Shown one piece after another: positions 54,431 to 62,653 of a DNA stretch of 64,000 bases. The position numbers and the translations under genes are program-made. Each line of letters starts with the position of its first letter. Position 1 is the stretch's first letter. The DNA is from Thermococcus celer Vu 13 = JCM 8558. GTDB taxonomy: Archaea > Methanobacteriota_B > Thermococci > Thermococcales > Thermococcaceae. The notes beneath the pieces are model-generated. The model saw only the letters and a list, made by a program, of their open reading frames with translations. It searched no databases and was not told where the DNA came from. Location of the stretch: NCBI RefSeq assembly GCF_002214365.1, contig NZ_CP014854.1, positions 1,054,001 through 1,118,000 on the forward strand, in the 5' to 3' direction.

Positions 54431-55412
54431 GCCCAAATGGGGGAAAATCGCGATATACGTCGGTGCACTAACGCTCACGTACGCCCTCTCCACCCAGATC
54501 GGGGGACTGGAAGCCGTTCTTATGCCCGCTGCGGTTCTGACTCTCTTTTTAATTGCCGGGGACGTTGCCGGGGCGATAAAAGGGGGAAACACGGCCTTCG
54601 TCCTAAGGCTCCTTGGGGTAACCCTCGCGGCGCTCTTCGGACCGACCGGATGGAACCTCCCGGCGGCCATGATAATCTTCGGGGCGGGAATAGCGACGAT
54701 GGCACCGAGGCTTGAGAGCCATTCCAGGTTCATCCGGGGGGCGGGGCTCTTCATCGCCCTCTACGGGATCTCAAGGCTTCCCCCTTTCGGGGCGGTGGGA
54801 AGCGTCTTCAGTTACGCGGGCCTTTTCCTTTTCCTCGGCTACGCCGTGGCGGAGCTCGGCGGGAGGTATCCGTGGACCGAGCCCGTTGAGAGGAACCTGC
54901 TTGGAATAGGTGCCCTTGGTGCAATCATGGGGCTCTACGCTGCGGTGAGGGGGAACCTGAGCGAGAGCCACCCCGATATCGTGTTCTACGGGGAGTGGCT
55001 GGCCCTCCTCCTTGGAGTTGTGGTGGCCGGGAGCATGGTCCACTCCTACGTCGGTGAAAAAGACCCCGAGGCCTACCTCCTTTCCCAGTGGAGAAAGCAC
55101 GAGGCAAAGACCGTGAAGAAACTCGGCCCCGAACTGGTGGAGGCCAGTAAAGCCGTTGAGGACTTTGTGGTTCGCGGGAGGAAGGGACCGCTGGTGGCGT
55201 TCATAGCCTACTACGGCTCCCGGCTCTTCGATGACAGGAAGAGGTTCGAGGCCCTCATCGGGAAGATAACCGACTACAGGGGGAGGCAAACCTCCCGGTT
55301 AACGCCGCTCTGGATAAGGCACGCCTACGAGAGGAGGGAGCTGGAGCGGAGGATTAGAATAGTTGAGGAAGTTTTTGAGGAACTGAGAACCCTCATGGGG
55401 TGGGAGTCATGA
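54414..55412 (+). CDS. Polytopic membrane protein of the MoxR/DUF58 operon
   Basis: A 332-residue protein with about seven membrane segments in the first 210 residues (IAIYVGALTLTYALST, AVLMPAAVLTLFLIAG and so on), then a cytoplasmic helical tail of about 120 charged residues ending in a probable coiled coil (AYERRELERRIRIVEEVFEELRTL). No family is recognised, though such proteins often accompany MoxR and DUF58 in archaea. The start is GTG 54414 or TTG 54423, both overlapping the upstream stop. Its stop overlaps the start of the moxR remnant. Confidence 0.72.
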   Translation: MAALSKPKWGKIAIYVGALTLTYALSTQIGGLEAVLMPAAVLTLFLIAGDVAGAIKGGNTAFVLRLLGVTLAALFGPTGWNLPAAMIIFGAGIATMAPRLESHSRFIRGAGLFIALYGISRLPPFGAVGSVFSYAGLFLFLGYAVAELGGRYPWTEPVERNLLGIGALGAIMGLYAAVRGNLSESHPDIVFYGEWLALLLGVVVAGSMVHSYVGEKDPEAYLLSQWRKHEAKTVKKLGPELVEASKAVEDFVVRGRKGPLVAFIAYYGSRLFDDRKRFEALIGKITDYRGRQTSRLTPLWIRHAYERRELERRIRIVEEVFEELRTLMGWES

Positions 55413-55743
55413 TGGAGATTGAGGAAGCATCCCAAACCCTTGAGAAAACAGTCGACAGGATTTCGCGGGTTTATATTGGGAATGAAACGGTAGTTAGGAA
55501 GACGCTGGCGGCGGCTCTCGTGAACGGGAACGTCCTCTTCGAGGATTACCCGGGACTGGGCAAAACCCTCCTCGCCAAAGCCTTCGGAAAAACCCTCGGC
55601 CTGAACTACACGCGCGTCCAATTCACGCTGCCCACAGGATTGTGGTTAAGCCGGAGTACGCTTTCGAGGGCGTGAGTGGAGTGGAGGTTGTTAGGGAGGC
55701 TTTACTGAGAACCCCCTTTCCAAAAGAGGCTGAAGAAAAATGA
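55409..55743 (+). pseudogene. MoxR-family AAA+ ATPase with internal deletion
   Basis: The first 72 or so codons are normal MoxR: RISRVYIGNETVVRKTLAAA, then Walker A EDYPGLGKTLLAKAFGK, up to YTRVQFT. At about 55623-55632 the reading shifts frame straight into the C-terminal end of MoxR, HRIVVKPEYAFEGVSGVEVV, followed by LRTPFPKEAEEK and the stop. About 200 residues with Walker B, sensors and arginine finger are missing. In the N-terminal frame translation stops at 55675. The true C-terminal stop overlaps the DUF58 start (ATGA), showing the operon context is otherwise original. Confidence 0.85.
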
Positions 55744-56993
55744 GGAAAAGCCTGATGGGATACGCCCTCTGGGCACTGGTCCTCGGCACTGCGTTCCTCT
55801 CGCCGGGAATGATAGCCCTGGCTGTAGTGCCGCTTTCCCTGCTCGCCCTGGCCGTCCTCGTTGACCCGCCGGGCGGAGTCAGGGTGGAGAGAAGGCTCTC
55901 AAGGCGCGAGATACGGCTCGGCGAAGAGGTCGAGGTAAGGGTTGAGGTTACGGTAAAGAGGGGGGTTGGACTGGTCGTCGTCAGGGATCCGCTCCCGAAG
56001 AACGTCGCCCTCACCTCCGGAAACAACGTCGGGGTCTTCTTCAAGGGACTGAAGCCGCTGAAGGCCAGCTACACATACAGGATACGGCCGATGCTCAGGG
56101 GGTTCTACAGGCTGCCGAGGAGCGAGGTGACGACGAGGAACCCGTTGGGAATTCGATACCTCTGGGGGGTGTACGGCGAGGAACTCCGGTTCAGGGCCGT
56201 CCCCCGGATCGTCAGGGCCGTCCCGATAGCGGAGACGAGAAGGGAGGCCAGGATAAGCGTCCCGGAAACGAGCTTCTCTATAAGGGGCCCCATCTCCACG
56301 GACTTCAGGGAGATAAGGGACTACCAGACAGGCGACCCGATGAAGCTCATAAACTGGAAGGCCACCGCGAGAATCGGCCGGGTTCTCGTCAACGAGTTCG
56401 AGAGGGAAGGCAAAAAGACGGTTCTCTTCGTGGTCGATGCAAGGGAGGCGATGAAGATAGGGATCGAGAGTGAAAGCCCCTACGAGCACGCCATGAACCT
56501 GGTCGCGTCGATGGCACACCGCTTCCTGCGGAAGGACTACCACATGGGCCTCTACCTGCTCGGGGCGAAGAAGTTCCTGCCACCCGCCACGGGGCCGAGG
56601 CAGCTGCACACGATGGTTAGGACCATGATGGACTTCGAGAGGGTTCAAACGGAGGAGGAAAGCTTTGCCGACGCCATCAAGAGGCTGAAGAGGATACTCG
56701 TCCAGTACACGCCGCTCGTCATATACGTCTCCAACGTGCTCGACAGAACGGCCGGGGAGACGAGGAGGGGACTCCTCACGATGATGGCGATTCACCGGGG
56801 CAAGTCCAGACCGGTGGTGGTTGACGTCTCGGTGTATCCGGCCCTCGACCCCAAAACGGGCACGCTGATCGAGATGGAAAAGCGGGCGATAACCTCGGAG
56901 CTGGAAAACACCGGCGCCTACATCGTCCGCTGGCTTCCGGGGCGGGAGGATATCGGGGAGGTTCTGAGCAAGTTGCTGGGGGAGATAAGATGA
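55740..56993 (+). CDS. DUF58 domain protein (MoxR partner)
   Basis: A 417-residue protein with two N-terminal membrane helices (about residues 7-45). A beta-rich region follows (RVERRLSRREIRLGEEVEVR, RDPLPKNVALTSGN), then the DUF58 core near 185-225: GPISTDFREIRDYQTGDPMKLINWKATARIG. A von Willebrand A-like segment has VLFVVDAREAMKIG near 227-240. DUF58 proteins normally act with a MoxR ATPase in assembling or activating membrane or surface complexes. Here the adjacent MoxR is broken. Confidence 0.88.
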   Translation: MRKSLMGYALWALVLGTAFLSPGMIALAVVPLSLLALAVLVDPPGGVRVERRLSRREIRLGEEVEVRVEVTVKRGVGLVVVRDPLPKNVALTSGNNVGVFFKGLKPLKASYTYRIRPMLRGFYRLPRSEVTTRNPLGIRYLWGVYGEELRFRAVPRIVRAVPIAETRREARISVPETSFSIRGPISTDFREIRDYQTGDPMKLINWKATARIGRVLVNEFEREGKKTVLFVVDAREAMKIGIESESPYEHAMNLVASMAHRFLRKDYHMGLYLLGAKKFLPPATGPRQLHTMVRTMMDFERVQTEEESFADAIKRLKRILVQYTPLVIYVSNVLDRTAGETRRGLLTMMAIHRGKSRPVVVDVSVYPALDPKTGTLIEMEKRAITSELENTGAYIVRWLPGREDIGEVLSKLLGEIR

Positions 56994-57829
56994 ACTTCCG
57001 GGCGTTAAAGCTGGCGGTCGTTCTAACCGCGATAGTCCTCACTTCTCTGGCCTACTCCGACCTGCTCCGCCCAGGAGACTACGTACTAACGACGGCCATC
57101 GGGATAACCCTCCTGGGAATCTTCCTCTCGGGAGGTTCAGCCAGTGGAACGGTCTTTCTCTCGACGGTGCTCTACGTGGTACCCTACTCGATAGGCATCT
57201 CCCAGTTCCTCCCGGTGGCGTTTCCTCAAGCGTACAACAACCTGAGCGGGGCCATACTGGCGAGCCCCTACTTCTCCAGCCCGCTGGGCATCTTCACCCT
57301 GATGGCCCTGAGCATACTGGCCGAGTACATCGAGACCACCGAGAGGTGGGAGAAAGTGTTGAGGGGGCTCGGATGGAGGGAAAGGGGCGGAAAGACCCTG
57401 CTCTACGGCCTTCCGGTTGCTCTGCTGGCGTTCCTCCTTTCGCTGGGACTCCTATGGCTCGGGGGGAATCTCAGCATTTCAGCAACCGGGATCCCCTTGC
57501 CGGTTCTCATTCTCCTTCTCGGCATAGCCGTGGCGTATTCCTCAATCGAGGGCGGGAGCTACCGGCGCGTCATCGTTGCGGTCGAGGTTCCCCCCATGAA
57601 CGGCGAGGTGGTGATAGAGACGGCCGACGGGAGCAGGGTCGTACCTCTGAGCCGTTCCCGGGCCTTCGAATGGGACACCCTCCGGCTGGAGGCCGAGCTG
57701 AAGAGGCGGCCGGAGCGAGTCCTCCTGAAAGCTGGAGGAAGGAATGAAGTCCTGACCCCCCTGCTGGAGAGCGTTGACGGGGAGACCCTCTTCCTGCTCT
57801 ATCGGGAGGGAAAGGAGGAAGAAGGTTAA
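56990..57829 (+). CDS. Polytopic membrane protein at the end of the MoxR/DUF58 operon
   Basis: A 279-residue protein with about six membrane segments in the first 190 residues (LAVVLTAIVLTSLAYSDLL, YVLTTAIGITLLGIFLSGG, GIFTLMALSILAEYIETT, LLALLLSLGLLWLGG-type stretch and others). A soluble beta domain of about 80 residues follows at the C-terminus (RVIVAVEVPPMNGEVVIETADGS). No family is recognised. It starts at an ATGA overlap with DUF58. Its TAA overlaps a promoter-like GGTTAATATAT that probably serves the next gene. Confidence 0.72.
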   Translation: MNFRALKLAVVLTAIVLTSLAYSDLLRPGDYVLTTAIGITLLGIFLSGGSASGTVFLSTVLYVVPYSIGISQFLPVAFPQAYNNLSGAILASPYFSSPLGIFTLMALSILAEYIETTERWEKVLRGLGWRERGGKTLLYGLPVALLAFLLSLGLLWLGGNLSISATGIPLPVLILLLGIAVAYSSIEGGSYRRVIVAVEVPPMNGEVVIETADGSRVVPLSRSRAFEWDTLRLEAELKRRPERVLLKAGGRNEVLTPLLESVDGETLFLLYREGKEEEG

Positions 57830-57865
57830 TATATCTCGCCGGCCAAAAATGAAAGGGTGATGACA

Positions 57866-58441
57866 ATGGATGAGTTACCGAAGGCGGCGAATAAAGTTCT
57901 CGAACCCGACGAAAAGGTTCTCTTCTCCGTAAAGAAGAAGGTAAGCCTCGAAAAGCCGAAGTGGGTTCTCGTGACGGACAGGAGGATAATCTACCTCGAC
58001 GAGAAGATCCTTGGCAGGTACGATATAAAGGCCATCCCCTACCATAAGCTCGAGGAGGTGAGGATTGAACTGGGCGTCATGTCCTCGGAATTCCTCATAA
58101 AGGGTGAGGAGGGCATAAACCTAAAGCTCGGCTGGATGAACAAGGAACAGGCGAGGAAGACGGTAAACGCCATAAAGGACGCCCTCAACGCGATAGCCAT
58201 CGAACCGGTGACGATAGAGGTCAACAAGGGCCTCACCCACGAGACGTGGATCCTGAAGAAGCCGAAGGAACTCGTGAGCAGGGTCGTTCCGGGAGGAAGC
58301 GCCCTTAGGGAGGCTCCAGCGGCGGAGAAGAAGGAAGACCCGCTCGAAAAGCTCAAAAAGCTGAAGGAGCTCTACGACATGGGAGTGATAAGTCCGGAGG
58401 AGTACGAGGAAAAGAGAAAGAAGCTCCTGGAGCAGATTTAA
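57866..58441 (+). CDS. PH-like and SHOCT domain protein
   Basis: A 191-residue soluble protein. The N-terminal bacterial-type PH domain is at about residues 10-110 (VLEPDEKVLFSVKKK, WVLVTDRRIIYLDE, YHKLEEVRIELG). A linker follows, and the C-terminal SHOCT motif DPLEKLKKLKELYDMGVISP with EEYEEKRKKLLEQI covers about 158-191. SHOCT modules are short oligomerisation or binding helices at protein ends. ATG 57866, with GGGTGATGACA upstream, is chosen over GTG 57857 and ATG 57860. TATA: GGTTAATATAT at 57824-57834. It converges with the GH13 gene, overlapping by 4 nt. Confidence 0.8.
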   Translation: MDELPKAANKVLEPDEKVLFSVKKKVSLEKPKWVLVTDRRIIYLDEKILGRYDIKAIPYHKLEEVRIELGVMSSEFLIKGEEGINLKLGWMNKEQARKTVNAIKDALNAIAIEPVTIEVNKGLTHETWILKKPKELVSRVVPGGSALREAPAAEKKEDPLEKLKKLKELYDMGVISPEEYEEKRKKLLEQI

Positions 58442-60606
58442 GCCCTTTTTCTCCAGACCACCGCCAGGCCCAGAATAACGAGCAGGGCGCCCACAACGGC
58501 GTAGGGGGTAGTACCCTCGCCGGGGGGAGCACCGTTCGTTGGGATTTCGGAGGAAGGCTTGCCTTCAACCCTGGGTGGTTCGTCGCTTAGAACCACCACC
58601 CCCGCGGCCTTCCCGTAGAGCTTCACGCCAAGGGGCTTGAGCTCACCCCAGTACGGTCCCTCGTAGAGCTCAACCGAAAAGGCCGTTCCGTTGGGAAGGG
58701 GGACGACCGTGAAGTAGTAACCCGTCGAGGACCTCAGGAGGGGTCTCGGCTCGGCGAGCTCCGAGATGTTCCCCTTTATCCAGAGGTTCACCCTGGAGAC
58801 GTTCACGAGGCTCGCGTTTACCGCCACCAGCGCCGGGATCTCGTTCCCGGAGTAGTAACGAAGTCTGGCGGCGTTGCTGACCTTCCCGTTCGTTTCGACG
58901 ACGACATTGAGCCAGGCTTCGCGGGTCTTAACCCTGGGAACCTCAACGAGTATCTCGGTGGAGTTCCAGGAGAGAACCTTGGCCTCGACGCCGCCGATGA
59001 TCACCTTGCCGGAGGAGCCGAACCCGTCCCCGGCTATTAGAATCCTCTGGCCGGGTTTGACGGCGTAGGGAGTTAACGAGCCGATCAACGGCTTTTCCTG
59101 TTCCCGCTCGAGGTGGAAGACGTAGAAGCCGTTCCTGGGCAGTTCCACCGTCGTTTTCCCATCCTGAACCTTTATGGTGGCGTTGCCGAGGGCGTCCCGA
59201 TAGACCCCATCAGGCCAGTCGAGGTCGAGGACTAAACTCCTTGACGGGCCCTTGTTCATGACGACGAGGAGTTTGTGAGTTCCGAAGGTTCTCTCGAAGG
59301 CCCAGACCGAGTAGTTGGCGTGGAGCGTCCTGAAGTCCCCGAAAGCCAAGGCGTCGTTGGTCTTTCTCAGCTCCGCCAGGGTTCTGATTATGTAAGACGC
59401 TTTAGTGGTGTTGTTGAAGACCATCATGGGCCTGTTGTAGGGGTCGCCGGCCCCGTCCTTGCTCACGAGGTAGCTCTCGTCGCCGTAGTAGATCACCGGG
59501 ATGCCCGGCAGGGTCATGGTCAGGGCCAGCGCCATGTGGAAGCGCTCCAGAGCGTCCTCCCTCCTCGCCCCGTTCAGGAAGCGGATTAAATCGTGGCTGT
59601 CGAGGAAGTTCAGCTGCTTGTTCGGGTAAACGAAGCGGGAGTAGTAACCCTCGAGCTCTCTCGATAGCGTCTCGAGGCTCCCTATGAAGCCGAAGGTTCT
59701 CACGATGTCGGCCCTTATGGGTATGTTAAGGAGCGGCGAGACGTTGGAGTAGCGGTAGAACTCGTACAGGTCGTCGCTCTTCTGCACGGAGGGGGAGTAG
59801 TACTCGCCGTAGATGAAGAGGGGCCCTCCGGAGTAGAGGCGCAGGTAGAAGCTCTCGAGCCAGCCAAGTTCCATGTGCTTGACCGCGTCGATCCTGAGGC
59901 CGCAGGCACCGTTATCGATGAAGAGCCTCGCCCCCTCCGTGAGGTACGAATCGACCCACGGGTTGAGCTGGTTGAAGTCGGCTAAGCCGTAGAGGTTGGC
60001 GTACTTCAGCTGTATTCCCGACCAGACGAAGATGTTGCCGTTGTGGTGGTAGACGTTCTCCCTGATGCCCGTTATCGGGTTCACGGAGGCGTTTTTTGCG
60101 TCCCGGAAGTAGTCCGTGACCTCTGTTCCGTTGTCGTAGAGCGCCCCGAACTCGCCGTCCGATGCCGGGTTCGAGTGATTTGGAACGTAATCAACGACGA
60201 TGCAGATTCCCCGCTTTCTCGCCTCCTCCACGAGCCGTTTGAAGTCCACCCAGGTCCCGAAGTGCTCGTCTATGCGCCTGTAGTCCCTCGTCCAGTAGCC
60301 GTGGTAGGGGGCGCTTCCGGAGACAATCCCGTTTACGTTGTCGTTGAGCGGGGAGACCCATATCATCGAGACGCCGAGGCTCTTGATGTAGTCGAGCTTC
60401 TCCGTTAGACCCTCCAGATCGCCGCCCCAGTAGAGGCGGTAGTTCGTCCGCGATGGGTCATAAAAGGGCCGGTTGTTGCTCTGATTTCCATCGTAGAACC
60501 GGTCGACCATGACCTGGTAGACGACGCCCCTCTCGGGAACGCTGTAAGAAGCCACCGGAGGGGCCATGAGAAGGAGCATCGCAAGCACTACAAGGGCTCT
60601 CCTCAC
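58438..60606 (-). CDS. Membrane-anchored GH13 alpha-amylase/CGTase-like enzyme
   Basis: A 722-residue secreted starch- or maltodextrin-acting enzyme. A signal peptide (residues 1-20) precedes a (beta/alpha)8 GH13 domain with VVDYVPNH, nucleophile Asp240 in GLRIDAVKH, acid/base Glu268 in FIYGEYY and Asp339 in FLDSHD. A beta C-domain follows. An IPT/TIG domain is near 505-590, as in cyclodextrin glucanotransferases, then a further beta module, a linker rich in Pro/Gly/Thr, and a C-terminal membrane helix with RKRA. I see no CBM20. Hydrolysis versus CGTase action cannot be settled. The GTG start lies at or near the transcript start. Confidence 0.9.
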   Translation of the reverse strand: MRRALVVLAMLLLMAPPVASYSVPERGVVYQVMVDRFYDGNQSNNRPFYDPSRTNYRLYWGGDLEGLTEKLDYIKSLGVSMIWVSPLNDNVNGIVSGSAPYHGYWTRDYRRIDEHFGTWVDFKRLVEEARKRGICIVVDYVPNHSNPASDGEFGALYDNGTEVTDYFRDAKNASVNPITGIRENVYHHNGNIFVWSGIQLKYANLYGLADFNQLNPWVDSYLTEGARLFIDNGACGLRIDAVKHMELGWLESFYLRLYSGGPLFIYGEYYSPSVQKSDDLYEFYRYSNVSPLLNIPIRADIVRTFGFIGSLETLSRELEGYYSRFVYPNKQLNFLDSHDLIRFLNGARREDALERFHMALALTMTLPGIPVIYYGDESYLVSKDGAGDPYNRPMMVFNNTTKASYIIRTLAELRKTNDALAFGDFRTLHANYSVWAFERTFGTHKLLVVMNKGPSRSLVLDLDWPDGVYRDALGNATIKVQDGKTTVELPRNGFYVFHLEREQEKPLIGSLTPYAVKPGQRILIAGDGFGSSGKVIIGGVEAKVLSWNSTEILVEVPRVKTREAWLNVVVETNGKVSNAARLRYYSGNEIPALVAVNASLVNVSRVNLWIKGNISELAEPRPLLRSSTGYYFTVVPLPNGTAFSVELYEGPYWGELKPLGVKLYGKAAGVVVLSDEPPRVEGKPSSEIPTNGAPPGEGTTPYAVVGALLVILGLAVVWRKRA

Positions 60607-60608
60607 AG

Positions 60609-60643
60609 TATCACCGAAGGTGATAAGGAAGGGACCTTAAAAA
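60609..60643 (-). promoter_or_regulatory. GH13 promoter with Thermococcales glycolytic motif (TGM)
   Basis: TATCACCGAAGGTGATA (60609-60625) is a perfect match to TATCAC-N5-GTGATA, the site of the sugar-responsive regulator Tgr/TrmBL1. The minus-strand TATA (TTTTTAAGG, 60635-60643) lies upstream of it, so the motif sits between TATA and the GTG start. In this family that arrangement means repression without maltodextrin and release with it. The regulator gene is not in the window. Confidence 0.85.
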
Positions 60644-60645
60644 CC

Positions 60646-61308
60646 TCACTTTTTGGCCACGTCCTTGAAGCTCAGAGAGACGGTCGAACCCAGTATTTCG
60701 TCGTTCGCCGCTTTCACAACCCGGAGCCGGTACTCGCCTCCATTCGCTTCCCACATCAGTACGGTGCTGGAGATTTCCTCAAGGAGAGGAAGGAGCTCAG
60801 GGGTCACCCTCTCCAGGACGTCCCTGTTTATGAAGTAGAGGGCAAAGCGACTCCTGTTCCCGACAAAGGTCGAGACGTTGCGGACGAGCCTTATAAGCGC
60901 GGTCCTCTCGAGGACCACGAAGAGCTTGTGCATCCCGAGGACCGGGTTGCACACGAGCTCTCCGGGCACGACGTTCTGGTATATTCTGTTATAGTACCCA
61001 AAATCGAGGGAGTACTTGTCCAAGTCGACCCTGCCCGCGACGTTGCCGAATTTCCTCCTCCCGCCTATCTTTATGACCGGAACCTCCATGAGCGGCCCAA
61101 CGTCCAAGCCCATGAGCTCAAGCCGGGCCACGTACTCCGGGAAGGTATCGGAGAAATCGTCGATTAGAAGGGGCTTCTCCGCCGAGGCACACCACCTGCT
61201 CAACAGGTACAAGAAGAGCTCGGGTGATGAAACTGAATCGTGCTCAACGAGTACGGTTTCGCCTGGTTTGAGTCCTGAGAGCACGCCCTCGATTCCACCG
61301 TTTCTCAC
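60646..61308 (-). CDS. DUF257 family protein
   Basis: A 220-residue protein of DUF257, a family I know from Pyrococcus and Thermococcus. Features are GLKPGETVLVEHDSVSSPEL near residue 9-28, PLLIDDFSDTFPEYV near 46-60 and NPVLGMHKLFVV near 120-131. The fold looks like a RecA/KaiC-type core without a clear P-loop. Its function is unknown. GTG 61308 is chosen because GGTGG lies 6 nt upstream and a TATA (minus TTTTTTATAG) at 61341-61350. The in-frame extension to 61434 would cross that promoter and the tldE end. Confidence 0.78.
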   Translation of the reverse strand: MRNGGIEGVLSGLKPGETVLVEHDSVSSPELFLYLLSRWCASAEKPLLIDDFSDTFPEYVARLELMGLDVGPLMEVPVIKIGGRRKFGNVAGRVDLDKYSLDFGYYNRIYQNVVPGELVCNPVLGMHKLFVVLERTALIRLVRNVSTFVGNRSRFALYFINRDVLERVTPELLPLLEEISSTVLMWEANGGEYRLRVVKAANDEILGSTVSLSFKDVAKK

Positions 61309-61363
61309 GTCCAACCACCTTATTCCCCTTCGGTGTTGAACTATAAAAAATTTAACCAAAAAC

Positions 61364-62653
61364 CTACACCAGCCGGGCGACACCGAGAACCCTCGGAGAG
61401 TAAAACGAGCCCCTCCTCTCGAGCCTGTTCCCAATCGCCGCTATGGAGCGCAGGAAATCGAAGACGTTACCGGCCAACATGTTGTCCCTGAAGGGAACCA
61501 CCTCCCCGTTCCTGACGGCGTAGCCCAGCCCAACCGTTAGGGAAAAATCGCCGCTGACGGGGTTGGCCGTGTGCTCTCCGAAGACCTTTTTGATTATGAT
61601 GCCCTCGAACCCCTCGAGGTCGTCCTTGCCCGGCTCAACGACCACGTTGCTCGTCCCGATGTGCGGAACCGTCCGGAAGTCCCTGGCCGCGTTTCCGGTG
61701 CTCTCCATGCCGAGTAGTCGCGCGTACGTCTCGTCGAGGAGGAAGGAGGAAACCATCCCGTTCTCCACCAGGACCGTCCTTTCACCGGGGTTCCCCTCAC
61801 CGTCGAAGGAAAAGCTACCGGTGCCTTCGGGAAGGGTCGCGTCGTCCAGGATGACCAGCTCCCCCGGGGCGACCTCCTCGCCGGGCTCGGAGAAACGGCT
61901 CCGGCGGTGATAGACGCTCTCTCCCGAGAGGTTCTCAAGGAACACCCCCAGAACGGCCCTGAAGGCCTCGGGCTCGAGCAGTATCTCCCCCGAGTGGGGT
62001 TCAAGCCTCCCGGCCCTGTAACTCAGTTCCGCCTCCGATATCGCCCGTTGAATGGCGTTCTCAAACTCCTCGAAGGGCTGGAGCGAGCGGTAGCCCTGGT
62101 AGTACGAGCCCGAGCCGGTTCCATCCCCCTTCTTCACGGCGTACGCACCCAGGCTCATCCACGTGCCCTTCCCCTCGAGCCGGACTCCATTGGAGTTCAC
62201 CACACCGTAGTGATCAACGGCAAGGGTGATGGAACCGGATAGGGTCAACGAATCGTCCTTCAGCTCGCGCATCCTAAGCGAGAAGTCCCTCGCCATCGCG
62301 TGGGCCTCCTCGAAGGGTATGCTCTCTATTCTCCTATCGTAGAGTCCCTTCACGTGCGGTACCTTAGAGGGTGTGGGAAAGCCGGGGAACGGAACCTCGC
62401 TGACCCTTGCGAGCTTTATCGTCCTCTTCACGAACTCCTCAAGGGCTTCCCTTTCATGGTTGAGGCCCGTCACGTAGGAGAAGCCGAGCTTTCCCAGGTA
62501 ACCCACGCGCAGGCCTATCCCGGAGTAAAATTTCCTCTGGGAGCGCTCGAGGGTTTCCCTCTCTATCCTGAAGGATCCACTCCGCCCCCTCTCCCAGTAA
62601 AGCTCCCACTCAACGTTCTCGCGTTCGAGGATACCTATCAGTTCGTCGATCAC
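61364..62653 (-). CDS. tldE: TldE/PmbA-family protein
   Basis: The non-metal partner in the TldD/TldE protease heterodimer, which degrades small or unfolded peptides. The 429-residue protein lacks the HExxxH motif of TldD, as expected. It has the shared architecture: N-terminal RMRSG-like strand part, SGEILLEPEAFRAVLGVFLENLSG near 219-242, and the C-terminal SGDFSLTVGLGYAVRNGEV near 372-390. The start is GTG 62653, overlapping the TldD stop (GTGA), so the pair is translationally coupled. Confidence 0.9.
   Translation of the reverse strand: MIDELIGILERENVEWELYWERGRSGSFRIERETLERSQRKFYSGIGLRVGYLGKLGFSYVTGLNHEREALEEFVKRTIKLARVSEVPFPGFPTPSKVPHVKGLYDRRIESIPFEEAHAMARDFSLRMRELKDDSLTLSGSITLAVDHYGVVNSNGVRLEGKGTWMSLGAYAVKKGDGTGSGSYYQGYRSLQPFEEFENAIQRAISEAELSYRAGRLEPHSGEILLEPEAFRAVLGVFLENLSGESVYHRRSRFSEPGEEVAPGELVILDDATLPEGTGSFSFDGEGNPGERTVLVENGMVSSFLLDETYARLLGMESTGNAARDFRTVPHIGTSNVVVEPGKDDLEGFEGIIIKKVFGEHTANPVSGDFSLTVGLGYAVRNGEVVPFRDNMLAGNVFDFLRSIAAIGNRLERRGSFYSPRVLGVARLV

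Noticed and set aside
61309-61434. N-terminal extension of the DUF257 protein
   Set aside because: It spans a good TATA box and the end of tldE; GTG 61308 fits promoter and Shine-Dalgarno.
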